DNA from: Mycobacterium ostraviense
Lineage (GTDB): Bacteria; Actinomycetota; Actinomycetes; Mycobacteriales; Mycobacteriaceae
Length of the DNA stretch: 64,000 nucleotides
Direction: 5' to 3'
NCBI RefSeq assembly: GCF_002705925.1
Contig: NZ_NKRE01000001.1
Location: 2,745,282-2,809,281 of the forward strand
Shown here: piece by piece, positions 36,913 through 45,808 of the stretch
Layout: every line of letters begins with the position of its first letter
Position numbering within the stretch: position 1 is the first letter of the stretch
Translations under genes and position numbers: made by a program
Notes under the pieces: generated by a model
Databases searched by the model: none
What the model was told of the DNA's origin: nothing
The model's input: only the letters and a program-made list of their open reading frames with translations

Positions 36913-38715
36913 TCCGTTCTCCTCGGTTCTGGACAACTGGAACCAGTAGAAGCCGTGGCCCGGCAGGGTCAGCAGGTAGGGCAGATGGCCGATACGGGGA
37001 AATTCCACATGCCCGGTGAGCTCGATCGGTGTGTAGCTGTTCCATTGCTGCAGGTTCAGCTCGATGGGCTGCGGGAACCGGGAGAGGTTGTTCACGCAAA
37101 GCACCACATCACCGTCTCTGCCGTCGCTGCCCGGCGTTTCCCGGACGAAAGCCAGGACCGACGGGTTGGACCCGCCCAGTTCCTGGAAGGACCCGACGGC
37201 GAACGCCTGGTGGCGCCGCCGCACCGCAAGCATGGTCCGGGTCCAGTTCAGCAGTGATGTCGAGGTGTCGCGCTGCGCCTCGACGTTGACCGCCTGGTAG
37301 CCGTAAACCGGATCCTGGCTCGGCGGCAGGTAGAGCCGGCCGGGGTTGGCTGTGGAGAATCCGGCGTTACGGTCCGGTGTCCACTGCATCGGGGTCCGCA
37401 CGCCGTCGCGGTCCCCCAGCCAGATCACGTCACCCATGCCGATTTCGTCGCCGTAATACAGCACCGGCGAGCCCGGCAACGAGAGCAGCAGCGCGTTGAA
37501 CAACTGGATCTGGTTGCGGTCGTTATCCAGCAGCGGCGCCAGCCGGCGGCGGATGCCTACGTTCGCCTTCATCCGCGGGTCTTTGGCGTACTCGGCGTAC
37601 ATGTAGTCGCGCTCTTCGTCGGTGACCATTTCCAGCGTCAACTCATCATGGTTGCGCAGGAAGATGCCCCATTGCGCCATATCGGGTATCGGCGGCGTCT
37701 GCGCCAGGATCTCTGAAATCGGGAACCGCGACTCGCGGCGGACGGCCATGAAGATGCGCGGCATCAGCGGGAAGTGAAAGGCCATGTGGCATTCGTCGCC
37801 GCCGGTGGTGGCGTCGCCGAAGTACTCGACGACGTCGGCCGGCCACTGGTTGGCCTCGGCCAGCAGCACCCGGCCGGGAAATTCGTCGTCCACCACCTTG
37901 CGGACGCGCTTGAGGAAGGCGTGCGTCTCGGGCAGGTTTTCGCAGTTGGTGCCCTCGCGCTCGAAAAGGTAGGGGACCGCGTCCAGCCGGAACCCGTCGA
38001 TGCCCAGGCCCAGCCAGAAGCGCATGACGTCGATCATCGCCTCTTGAACGGCCGGATTGTCGTAATTGAGGTCCGGCTGGTGGGAGAAGAAGCGGTGCCA
38101 GTAGAACTGGCGGCGGACCGGGTCGAACGTCCAGTTCGACTCTTCGGTGTCGACGAAGATGATCCGGGCGTCGGTGTACTTCTGACTGGTGTCGCTCCAG
38201 ACGTAGTAGTCGCCGTACGGGCCGTCGGGGTCGCGGCGGGATTCCTGGAACCACGGGTGGGATTCCGAAGTGTGGTTCATCACCAGGTCGGTGATGACCC
38301 GGATTCCGCGGCGGTGGGCGGCATCGACCAGGGCGACAAAATCGTCGACGGTACCGAAGTCGGGCAGCACCTTGTAGAAGTCGCGGATGTCGTACCCGCC
38401 GTCACGTAGCGGTGAGTCATAGAACGGGGGCAGCCAGATGCAGTCGATGCCGAGCCACTGCAGGTAGTCCAACCGGTCCAGGAGTCCACGCAGGTCACCC
38501 GAGCCGTCAGCGCTGGAATCGTTGAAAGCCCGGACCAGTACCTCGTAGAAGACGGCGTGCTTGAACCAGGTCGGGTCGGCGGGAAGCGCGGCGGCGTTGC
38601 CGAAATCCTTGGCATCGGGGTGCTCGACCACACCTCCTTCGACATGGCTGCCCTCGGCGGGATGGTGCGCAGGATCGTGCCGGGAGGCTTCTCTCGCGTC
38701 GTTCATCAACTCCAC
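36910..38715 (-). CDS. treS: trehalose synthase (maltose alpha-D-glucosyltransferase)
   Basis: A 601-residue GH13 enzyme interconverting trehalose and maltose, same length as Rv0126. Catalytic residues by family: nucleophile Asp in [10 protein letters not shown], acid/base Glu in [10 protein letters not shown], and the stabilising Asp in [10 protein letters not shown]; the early [14 protein letters not shown] is the first GH13 conserved region. The C-terminal beta domain ends [15 protein letters not shown]. The N-terminal 45 residues are an acidic/His-rich extension; MNDAREAS at 38706 is an equally possible start. Cytosolic. With mak it forms the TreS-Pep2 branch feeding maltose-1-phosphate to glucan synthesis. 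Confidence 0.97.
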   Translation of the reverse strand: MELMNDAREASRHDPAHHPAEGSHVEGGVVEHPDAKDFGNAAALPADPTWFKHAVFYEVLVRAFNDSSADGSGDLRGLLDRLDYLQWLGIDCIWLPPFYDSPLRDGGYDIRDFYKVLPDFGTVDDFVALVDAAHRRGIRVITDLVMNHTSESHPWFQESRRDPDGPYGDYYVWSDTSQKYTDARIIFVDTEESNWTFDPVRRQFYWHRFFSHQPDLNYDNPAVQEAMIDVMRFWLGLGIDGFRLDAVPYLFEREGTNCENLPETHAFLKRVRKVVDDEFPGRVLLAEANQWPADVVEYFGDATTGGDECHMAFHFPLMPRIFMAVRRESRFPISEILAQTPPIPDMAQWGIFLRNHDELTLEMVTDEERDYMYAEYAKDPRMKANVGIRRRLAPLLDNDRNQIQLFNALLLSLPGSPVLYYGDEIGMGDVIWLGDRDGVRTPMQWTPDRNAGFSTANPGRLYLPPSQDPVYGYQAVNVEAQRDTSTSLLNWTRTMLAVRRRHQAFAVGSFQELGGSNPSVLAFVRETPGSDGRDGDVVLCVNNLSRFPQPIELNLQQWNSYTPIELTGHVEFPRIGHLPYLLTLPGHGFYWFQLSRTEENG

Positions 38716-38815
38716 GATGCCACGGGTACCCGAGGTGGAACTTCGGGAACCATGCGGGCAAACACTGTCGGCGCCAACCGAATTCGCCGGCCGGCAGTGA
38801 TCATCCCCGCGTAGC

Positions 38816-39889
38816 TCAGGCCGGCGGCCCTTCCGCCAGCGTCACGTTCTCGGTGCGGGCGACCCCCGACTTGGACAGCCAGCTGATCGAGACGACGTCG
38901 CCGGGATGATGCCCGTTGAGCACATCAGACAAGGCGGTAGCCGAACTGATCGCGATGCCGTCGACCGCGGTGACCACGTCGCCATTGGAGATCCCGATCG
39001 ACGCGGCGGGCGCAGTCCCCACCACTCGCTGCACCCTGGCGCCGTTGCCGTTGTTGTCGACGACGCCCAGGCCGAGGAAGGCGGTCGGTCCGATGTGCAC
39101 CGTGGGCGACCCGCCTCCAGAGCGGATCTGGTTGGCGACCGCCATCGCCTGGCCGATCGGAATGGCAAAGCCCTGCCCGCCCTGGGACAGTTGGAAGTTG
39201 TCGGAAGCGGCCGTGTTGATGCCGACAATCTGTCCTTGGTTGTTGACGATCGGCCCGCCCGAGTCGCCGGGCCGGATCGCGGCGTCGACCTGGATCAGCC
39301 CGTTGAGCGTTTCTTCGGCACCGGTGAGCGCGTCCGAGGCCTGGACGGTCTGGTTGAGGGCGACCACCCGCCCGGGCACCGCGCGCGGCGTTCCGCCCTG
39401 CCCGCCGGTGTTGCCCAGCGCGACGATCGGCTCGCCGATCGACACCCCGCCACCGATCGCGGCGGTGGGCAAACCGCCCGCACCCCGCAGCTGCAGCACC
39501 GCGATGTCCTGGGTGCGGTCGTAGCCGACCACGTCGACGCCGTAGGTTTGGCCGTTACCGACGTCGAACGCGCTGATGTCGGTGGCGCCCGAAATCACGT
39601 GGTTGTTGGTCAGCACGACACCGTTGGGATCGATGACGATGCCGGTGCCGGCTCCCACCGCGTTGTTGTAGCCCAGCTTGGTGTTGATGTTGACGATCTG
39701 CGGCCCGACCTGGGCGACCAACGCCGACGGGTCGAGCGGCAGCGCCGGGTAATCGGCGAACCGGTCCAGCGCGAATGTGGACGGCGCCGCCGATGCGGGC
39801 GCCGGCGGTGTGGCCAGACCCAATCCGAGCACGGCCAATATGGCGACCAGCCATGACCACCCCACCGGGCGGTGGCGAACGTTGCTCAT
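38816..39889 (-). CDS. pepA: secreted trypsin-like serine protease with PDZ domain
   Basis: A 357-residue exported protease (Rv0125-like, the Mtb32A antigen type). A signal peptide covers about residues 1-34 (hydrophobic [12 protein letters not shown], cleavage near SASA). The trypsin-like domain has the His region [10 protein letters not shown], the Asp in [12 protein letters not shown], and the Ser in [10 protein letters not shown] at about residues 206-215. A PDZ domain follows ([11 protein letters not shown] through [11 protein letters not shown]). Secreted or surface-associated. It is 100 bp upstream of treS on the same strand. Confidence 0.96.
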   Translation of the reverse strand: MSNVRHRPVGWSWLVAILAVLGLGLATPPAPASAAPSTFALDRFADYPALPLDPSALVAQVGPQIVNINTKLGYNNAVGAGTGIVIDPNGVVLTNNHVISGATDISAFDVGNGQTYGVDVVGYDRTQDIAVLQLRGAGGLPTAAIGGGVSIGEPIVALGNTGGQGGTPRAVPGRVVALNQTVQASDALTGAEETLNGLIQVDAAIRPGDSGGPIVNNQGQIVGINTAASDNFQLSQGGQGFAIPIGQAMAVANQIRSGGGSPTVHIGPTAFLGLGVVDNNGNGARVQRVVGTAPAASIGISNGDVVTAVDGIAISSATALSDVLNGHHPGDVVSISWLSKSGVARTENVTLAEGPPA

Positions 39890-40057
39890 CCCGTAACCTC
39901 CTGCGTCGGGGGAAGAAGCTGAATTGTCCCAGCCTTAAGGTCCGGGCAGCACAACTTTGTCTACATCTACCGTAGTCCAAATACCCACCTCGGCAGGTCG
40001 GTCTCACGACTTCGGGCAGCCAAAATTGCAGATATCGCCTACACCTGTAGGCCTCTC

Positions 40058-40507
40058 CTAGGCCTGCGTAATGCCATAACTCAGATGGTGACTGATATCA
40101 CCGACCATGTCGATCAGGGTCAAGTCGCGGTAGGAAAAACGCCAGGTGCCCTCGACGCATTCGAAGCAGTCGTGATAGCGGCCCGCAACAATGGCCTGCA
40201 GCGGAAAGTCCTCGGTCTGCTGCAGCACCGTGTAATAGCTGCGGCACCGAGCGGTGTCGGGATCCCCGTCGATCTCGATGATCGGATTGGTGACCACATG
40301 CTTGGTTCGGGGTGTCCCGTCGGGATACAAGACGATCAGCGACTTCCAGATCTTTAGCAGCCCCGCCGCATCGATGGTGTCGTGGCCGGTTCGGTCGATC
40401 CGGATGCGAGCGTGCTCGAAGAGCGCAGCCGCCTCGTCCAGGTCGCCGGCGTCGATGCACTCCGCATAGCGGTAGAGGAGATTGGCGATCTGCGTCTCCG
40501 CCGGCAT
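40058..40507 (-). CDS. NTF2/SnoaL-like protein
   Basis: A 149-residue NTF2-superfamily protein similar to the small subunit-like SnoaL_4 group: NLLYRYAECIDAGDLDEAAALFEHA at about residues 9-33, VVTNPIIEIDGD, and the final strands YHDCFECVEGTWRFSYRD. The last part is like the beta subunit of ring-hydroxylating dioxygenases, but the protein stands alone here. Divergent from the PPOX gene with 82 bp between. No equivalent recognised at this place in M. tuberculosis, where a PE_PGRS gene lies nearby. Ligand unknown. Confidence 0.82.
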   Translation of the reverse strand: MPAETQIANLLYRYAECIDAGDLDEAAALFEHARIRIDRTGHDTIDAAGLLKIWKSLIVLYPDGTPRTKHVVTNPIIEIDGDPDTARCRSYYTVLQQTEDFPLQAIVAGRYHDCFECVEGTWRFSYRDLTLIDMVGDISHHLSYGITQA

Positions 40508-40589
40508 GACGTAACGGTAGCCCGCCGACCGGGGGTTTCCGCGGCGATCGGCCCGAGCCGCGCAGCAGCCGGGCCTTTAGGCTGAGCAG

Positions 40590-40997
40590 GTGGGCGAATT
40601 CGACCCGAAGGCCGCGTTCACGCAATCCCTGGTAGCGCGGCTGGCCACGATCACGCCCGCGGGCATGCCACACCTGGTGCCGGTGGTTTTCGCGGTGGAT
40701 GGGGACCTCGTCTTCACCGCCGTCGACGCGAAGCCGAAAACCACCCAGCGGCTGCGGCGCCTCACCAATATCGAAAGCAATCCGCGCGTCAGCCTGCTCG
40801 TCGATCATTACGACGACGACTGGACGCAGTTGTGGTGGGTCAGGGCCGACGGAGTCGCCGCGATCCAGCACGACGGCGCGGCCATGCACACCGGATACCG
40901 GCTGCTGCGCACGAAATACCCTCAGTACCAATCGGTTCCGTTGGACGGGCCGGTCGTCACCGTGTCGGTGCGGCGGTGGTCCGGCTGGCACGGCTGA
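40590..40997 (+). CDS. PPOX-class F420-dependent enzyme, Rv0121 family
   Basis: A 135-residue split-barrel flavin/F420 protein starting with [26 protein letters not shown] at about residues 17-39 and [24 protein letters not shown] are the hallmarks; [14 protein letters not shown] supports the Rv0121 (TIGR03668) subfamily, named as F420-dependent. The reaction is unknown; members reduce diverse conjugated compounds. It precedes the fusA2 leader with its palindrome and tandem repeat. Position and strand match Rv0121c. Confidence 0.9.
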   Translation: MGEFDPKAAFTQSLVARLATITPAGMPHLVPVVFAVDGDLVFTAVDAKPKTTQRLRRLTNIESNPRVSLLVDHYDDDWTQLWWVRADGVAAIQHDGAAMHTGYRLLRTKYPQYQSVPLDGPVVTVSVRRWSGWHG

Positions 40998-41059
40998 CCC
41001 GGCAGCCCACCAGCCCCACCGGTCACACCGGTACCGGCTAGGGAAGCATGACGTGACTT

Positions 41060-41093
41060 CGAAAAGCGCTAGCGCATGCGTTAGCGCTTTTCG
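41060..41093. promoter_or_regulatory. 34-bp near-perfect palindrome upstream of fusA2
   Basis: Two directly abutting 17-bp arms (41060-41076 and 41077-41093) are inverted with one mismatch and no spacer. The inner part repeats AGCGCTAGCGCA / TGCGTTAGCGCT. It lies 212 bp upstream of the fusA2 ATG and 62 bp after the PPOX stop. It could be an operator (the sequence style is LacI-like) or a cruciform/terminator hairpin. Confidence 0.6.
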
Positions 41094-41186
41094 TGAGGAG
41101 GTGGCCTTCGACGACGGTGCCGCACCCCCGTTTCACCGCATGGGCCGGCCCTTGTGCTGAGCGGCGGTTGGGGGAAAAGTTGCTAC

Positions 41187-41225
41187 TGCGTCCTGTGGGT
41201 GCGTCCTGTGGGTGCGTCCTGTGGG
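41187..41225. repeat. 13-bp tandem repeat, three exact copies, in the fusA2 leader
   Basis: TGCGTCCTGTGGG is repeated exactly at 41187-41199, 41200-41212 and 41213-41225, 80 bp before the fusA2 ATG. Being 13 bp long it does not keep a reading frame, which supports a non-coding leader. Copy number could vary between strains. Confidence 0.9.
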
Positions 41226-41305
41226 CGGGAACGCACCGCTTACGGGAGTGGGCAGGCTTGGATTGCCGACAACCAGGGAGAACCCGGAAGAACTGGAGGA
41301 AAGTC

Positions 41306-43462
41306 ATGGCCGACAGAGCGAGTGCCTCCCAGGGGGCGGGAGCCGCACCCACCGCGGAAGGCCCGGACGCCGTCCGCAACGTGGTTCTGGTGGGGCCATC
41401 AGGCGGCGGCAAGACTACCCTCGTCGAGGCCTTGCTGGTCGCGGCGGGAGTGCTGTCCCGGCCGGGATCGGTCACCGACGGCACCACCGTCTGCGACTAC
41501 GACGACGCGGAGATCCGCCAGCAGCGATCGGTCGGGCTCGCGGTGGCCTCGCTGTCGCACGACGGCATCAAGGTGAACCTCGTCGATACCCCTGGATACG
41601 CCGATTTCGTGGGTGAGCTGCGCGCCGGGTTGCGAGCCGCGGACTGCGCGCTGTTCGTGATCGCGGCGAACGAGGGCGTCGACGAGCCCACCAAGTCGCT
41701 CTGGCAGGAATGCAGCCAGGTCGGCATGCCGCGCGCAGTGGTGATCACCAAGCTGGACCACGCCCGGGCGAACTATCCGGAGGCACTGGCCGCCGCCCAG
41801 GACGCGTTCGGCGACAAAGTCTTACCGCTGTACCTTCCCGCCGGACCCGCCGGCGACGGCCTGATCGGATTGCTGTCACAAATCCACTACGAGTACTCCG
41901 GCGGCAAGCGCACCACGCGACCCCCGGACTCGTCGGACGCCGATCGGATCGAGGAGGCCCGCGGCAGCCTGATCGAAGGGATCATCGAGGAGTCCGAGGA
42001 CGAGTCGTTGATGGAGCGCTACCTCGGCGGCGAGGATATCGACGAATCCATCCTGATCCAGGATCTGGAGAAAGCCGTTGCCCGGGGCTCGTTCTTCCCG
42101 GTGATCCCGGTGTGCAGCGGCACCGGCGTCGGCACCCTGGAACTGCTGGAGGTCGCGACCCGCGGCTTCCCGTCCCCGATGGAGCATCCGCTACCGGAGG
42201 TGTTCACCCCGCAGGGTGCCGCACACGCCGGGTTGGCCTGCGACGTGAACGCGCCATTGCTCGCCGAGGTGGTGAAGACGACGTCCGACCCCTACGTCGG
42301 CCGGGTCAGCCTGGTGCGGGTGTTCTCCGGAACCATCAAGCCCGACGCCACGGTGCATGTGTCGGGCCATTTCTCGTCCTTTTTCGGCGACCAGAACGGG
42401 TCGGCGAACACCCATCCAGACCACGACGAAGACGAACGCATCGGACCGCTGTCGTTCCCGCTCGGCAAGCAGCAGCGCCCCGCGACCGCGGTGGTGGCCG
42501 GCGACATCTGCGCCATCGGCAGGCTGAGCCGCGCGGAAACCGGCGACACCCTGTCGGACAAGTCCGAGCCCTTGGTGCTCAAACCCTGGACGATGCCAGA
42601 ACCCTTGTTGCCCATTGCCATTCAGGCGCACGCCAAGACCGACGAGGACAAATTGTCGGTCGGCTTGGGCCGTCTTGCCGCCGAAGACCCGACACTGCGC
42701 ATCGAGCAGAACCAGGAGACCCACCAGATCGTGCTGTGGTGCATGGGCGAGGCCCACGCCGGCGTGGTGCTCGACGGGCTCGCCAATCGGTACGGCGTCA
42801 CCGTGGACACCGTGGAGCTGCGGGTACCGCTGCGGGAAACGTTCGCCGGCAAGGCAAAAGGCCACGGCCGTCACGTCAAGCAATCCGGCGGGCACGGCCA
42901 GTACGGAGTGTGTGACATCGAGGTGGAGCCGCTGCCGGAGGGCTCCGGTTTCGAGTTCGTCGACAAGGTGGTCGGCGGCGCGGTGCCACGCCAATTCATC
43001 CCGAGCGTGGAGAAGGGCGTCCGGGCGCAGATGGAAAAGGGGGTGCTCGCCGGCTACCCGGTGGTGGACTTGCGGGTCACCCTGCTCGACGGTAAAGCCC
43101 ACAGCGTCGACTCTTCCGACTTCGCCTTCCAGATGGCCGGTGGACTGGCGTTGCGGGATGCGGCCGCTGCGACCAAGGTGATCCTGCTCGAGCCGATCGA
43201 CGAGATCTCGGTGTTGGTGCCCGACGATTTCGTGGGCGCGGTGATGGGTGATCTGTCCGGGCGCCGCGGCCGCGTGCTGGGTACCGAGACCGCCGCCAAC
43301 GAACGCACGGTGGTCAAAGCCGAAGTGCCTCAGGTCGAGTTGACCCGGTATGCCATTGACCTACGCTCGCTCGCCCACGGCGCCGCATCGTTCACCCGCG
43401 CGTTCGCCCGATACGAACCGATGCCGGAATCCGCTGCGGCCCGGGTGAAGTCAACTGCGTAG
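41306..43462 (+). CDS. fusA2: elongation factor G-like GTPase FusA2
   Basis: A 718-residue translational GTPase, close in length to Rv0120c (714). P-loop GPSGGGKT at residues 30-37, G3 DTPGYADF near 90, and G4 as TKLDHA instead of the canonical NKxD. Domains II-V follow, with the domain IV segment HGRHVKQSGGHGQYG and the domain V end EVPQVELTRYAIDLRSL. This paralogue of EF-G is not the housekeeping copy; related proteins have been suggested to act in ribosome recycling or stress translation. The ATG at 41306 follows GGAGGAAAG. The leader has unusual repeats. Confidence 0.94.
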   Translation: MADRASASQGAGAAPTAEGPDAVRNVVLVGPSGGGKTTLVEALLVAAGVLSRPGSVTDGTTVCDYDDAEIRQQRSVGLAVASLSHDGIKVNLVDTPGYADFVGELRAGLRAADCALFVIAANEGVDEPTKSLWQECSQVGMPRAVVITKLDHARANYPEALAAAQDAFGDKVLPLYLPAGPAGDGLIGLLSQIHYEYSGGKRTTRPPDSSDADRIEEARGSLIEGIIEESEDESLMERYLGGEDIDESILIQDLEKAVARGSFFPVIPVCSGTGVGTLELLEVATRGFPSPMEHPLPEVFTPQGAAHAGLACDVNAPLLAEVVKTTSDPYVGRVSLVRVFSGTIKPDATVHVSGHFSSFFGDQNGSANTHPDHDEDERIGPLSFPLGKQQRPATAVVAGDICAIGRLSRAETGDTLSDKSEPLVLKPWTMPEPLLPIAIQAHAKTDEDKLSVGLGRLAAEDPTLRIEQNQETHQIVLWCMGEAHAGVVLDGLANRYGVTVDTVELRVPLRETFAGKAKGHGRHVKQSGGHGQYGVCDIEVEPLPEGSGFEFVDKVVGGAVPRQFIPSVEKGVRAQMEKGVLAGYPVVDLRVTLLDGKAHSVDSSDFAFQMAGGLALRDAAAATKVILLEPIDEISVLVPDDFVGAVMGDLSGRRGRVLGTETAANERTVVKAEVPQVELTRYAIDLRSLAHGAASFTRAFARYEPMPESAAARVKSTA

Positions 43463-43472
43463 CGCCGGCCTC

Positions 43473-43931
43473 ATGTCGACGGTTGGCGGACTACCGGCCC
43501 ACATATTGCTCAACCATCTGGTCGTCGTGCTGGGTCCGCTGACGGCGATCCTGGCGATCACGTGCGCGCTGTGGCCAGCTGCCCGCCAACGACTGGTCTG
43601 GCTGACTCTGGTCCTGGCCGTCAGCACGCTCATCGTGACCCCGTTGACCGCGGACTCGGGCGAGTGGTTGGCCGGCAAGCTAGGCCAGTCGCCGGCGATC
43701 GACAGCCACGCGAACCTCGGCCAAACCCTGTCCTACTTCGCGGCTGCACTGGCGGCGGCGGTGGTCGCGCAGGCGGTCGTCCACCTTCGCTGGGCACGGG
43801 GACGCGCGGTCAAACCCGCTGTGCACCTGCTGGTCACACTGCTGGTGGTGGTCGCCGCTGCGGCCACCTTGGTCCAGACATACCGGGTGGGCGACTCCGG
43901 CGCGCGAGCCGCGTGGGGTTCGGTCACGTAA
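43473..43931 (+). CDS. small four-helix membrane protein (DUF2231-like)
   Basis: A 152-residue protein with four hydrophobic segments at about residues 12-34, 42-58, 84-104 and 116-134. LPAHILLNHLVVVLGPLTAILA near the start and the His in NLGQTLSYF resemble the DUF2231 group of membrane proteins, which may bind haem through conserved His; this is inferred from pattern only. The start is 10 bp after the fusA2 stop, so it is likely in the same transcript. Convergent with fadD7, 5 bp apart. Confidence 0.78.
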   Translation: MSTVGGLPAHILLNHLVVVLGPLTAILAITCALWPAARQRLVWLTLVLAVSTLIVTPLTADSGEWLAGKLGQSPAIDSHANLGQTLSYFAAALAAAVVAQAVVHLRWARGRAVKPAVHLLVTLLVVVAAAATLVQTYRVGDSGARAAWGSVT

Positions 43932-43936
43932 CCGTC

Positions 43937-45535
43937 TTACCCGGACCCGCCGAACCGGGTGGCGACCGCGCGACGGTCGAGCGAACCTTTCGCGGTGTGC
44001 GGCAGCTCGCTCGCCAGCTCGAAGCTGGCAGGAATCTCGAAGGCCGCCAGGCGTTCCCGACAGAACTCGGCGAGCTCTTCAGGAGTCGGCGCTGGCTGAC
44101 GAGGCACGATCACCGCCGCGACGGCTTCGCCGTAGAGCGGGTGGGGCACTCCGAAGACGGCTGGTTCCAACACGTTGGGATGGGTGGCCAGCACGTGCTC
44201 GACACGCTCCGGCGAAATCTTCTCGCCGCCCCGGTTGATCAGCTCTTTGATCCGGCCACGGATGCTGAGGTCGCCGTCGGCAGACAATGTCCCCAAATCG
44301 CCGGTGCGCAACCAACCGTCGATGAAGTTCGCTTCGGTGATCTTCGGGTCGCCGAGGTAGCCACGCACCACCGTGGGGCCGCGCAGCCAAACCTCGCCGA
44401 CCTCGCCGGGGCCGACGGGCACTCCGCCGGACCCGACGATCCGGATCTCGGGCCCGGTCGACTTGCCCACCAGACCGGTTGACACTGCCGGGTTTTCGTC
44501 GTCGTCGGGGCTTGTGGTGGCCACCTGGTGGGTGGCCTCGGTCATCCCGAACGCACACACCACCGGTGCGCTGAACTCTGCGTGCAGCGCCTGCGCCGTC
44601 TCCGGGGTGAGTGGGGCGCTGCAGCTGCGGATGAAACGCAGGGCGGCCTTGGTGCCGGACGGTTCAGTTTTGGCACGCTCCAACAGGATCTGGTGAATGG
44701 TCGGCACCGCCGTGTACCAGGTGGCCCGCACGGCGTCGGTGTCGTCCCAGAAGCTGTGGGCCGAGAACTTGCCGCGCGCCGGCAGCAACACCGCGCCCCC
44801 GGATGCCAGGGTCGACAGCAACGCGGCCATCAAGCCGTGACCGTGGTACAGCGGCATCACCGCGACCGTCGCATCCTGCGGACCCAGCCGATACCCGGCG
44901 ATGATCGCCCGGATCGAACTGGCGATGGTTCCGTGCGTCCACGGAACCATTTTCGGCAGTCCCGTCGTCCCGCCGGTGAACATGATCATGGCGTCGTCGG
45001 GCCGCAGCCCCTCAGGTGCGGACGTGACCGGCTTCGGTTCCCCGGCAGCGTCCAAACGGACCGACAGGGCGCCGTCATCGCGGCCCACGCTCACCGCCAC
45101 CGGCCACCACCGGATCGCCGGATCTTCGCCGTTGTCGTGGCCGTTGCCGTCAACCAGCACCACGCGCGCTCCGGAAGCCTCGGCGCGGGCGCACTGGTCG
45201 CTGACGGGCAATGCCGGATCCAACGGGACCACAACAAGATCGGCGCGCGACGCGGCCAACAGCGCGACAACGAATTCGGCGTTGCTGCCTGAGCGCAGCG
45301 CCACCCGGTCGCCCGGCAAGAGACCGGCCCTGGTCAGCTGCCCGGCCAGGTCGTCGGCCAACCGGATCACGTCACGGTAGCTGATCGCGACGCGGTCGGC
45401 GGTCACGACGAGCGCGACGGCCTCCGGCCGCCGGGTTGCCGCCACCATCACCAGATCGGCGATCCGCGGACTCGACGACTCGGTGGAACCATCGGCCGCG
45501 AACTGTTGCGCCACCGCCTTGGTGATCGATGACAT
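43937..45535 (-). CDS. fadD7: acyl/oxalyl-CoA synthetase-like FadD7
   Basis: A 532-residue ANL-superfamily adenylating enzyme. The AMP-binding P-loop is MFTGGTTGLPKMV at about residues 196-208, followed by FGMTEATHQ, GWLRTGDLG, the hinge RGRIKELINRGGEKI, and the catalytic Lys in HTAKGSLDRR near the C-terminus. Its conserved pairing with oxalyl-CoA decarboxylase (divergent, 273 bp away) makes oxalate activation to oxalyl-CoA a reasonable role, although fatty-acid activation was the older annotation. ATG at 45535; the upstream open frame is not family-like. Position matches Rv0119. Confidence 0.93.
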   Translation of the reverse strand: MSSITKAVAQQFAADGSTESSSPRIADLVMVAATRRPEAVALVVTADRVAISYRDVIRLADDLAGQLTRAGLLPGDRVALRSGSNAEFVVALLAASRADLVVVPLDPALPVSDQCARAEASGARVVLVDGNGHDNGEDPAIRWWPVAVSVGRDDGALSVRLDAAGEPKPVTSAPEGLRPDDAMIMFTGGTTGLPKMVPWTHGTIASSIRAIIAGYRLGPQDATVAVMPLYHGHGLMAALLSTLASGGAVLLPARGKFSAHSFWDDTDAVRATWYTAVPTIHQILLERAKTEPSGTKAALRFIRSCSAPLTPETAQALHAEFSAPVVCAFGMTEATHQVATTSPDDDENPAVSTGLVGKSTGPEIRIVGSGGVPVGPGEVGEVWLRGPTVVRGYLGDPKITEANFIDGWLRTGDLGTLSADGDLSIRGRIKELINRGGEKISPERVEHVLATHPNVLEPAVFGVPHPLYGEAVAAVIVPRQPAPTPEELAEFCRERLAAFEIPASFELASELPHTAKGSLDRRAVATRFGGSG

Positions 45536-45634
45536 CGCACGCTCCTCTCGGGTGTTGCCGGTGCCGGATCGGCTCCTGATGGCCACCCTGCCGGTGACAA
45601 CGTTGCTTGTCCAATACCGATCCGCTACCGCTCG

Positions 45635-45649
45635 ATAGCCGGAACCTAT
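45635..45649. promoter_or_regulatory. LysR-type T-N11-A dyad between fadD7 and oxcA
   Basis: ATAG-N7-CTAT is an interrupted palindrome fitting the T-N11-A rule for LysR-type regulators (T at 45636, A at 45648). Further ATAG elements follow at about 45681 and 45701. It sits in the 273-bp divergent region, where the LysR protein encoded just beyond oxcA could act on both genes. Confidence 0.4.
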
Positions 45650-45808
45650 TGAATGCACCCCGGCCGTCGCCGACCAGTCGATAGACAACGTAAATCACCG
45701 AATAGCGACCCGGTCTTGGACACCGCCCCGGTGCTGGAACAAAGTGATGACCGAGACATCCGCGGCCGGGAGCACTCCGGTCCCCCTCAGACACGAGGAG
45801 TCGCCACC

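Noticed and set aside
41060..41093. Transposon end or attachment site
   Set aside because: No transposase, integrase or direct repeats nearby; a regulatory palindrome or hairpin is more economical.
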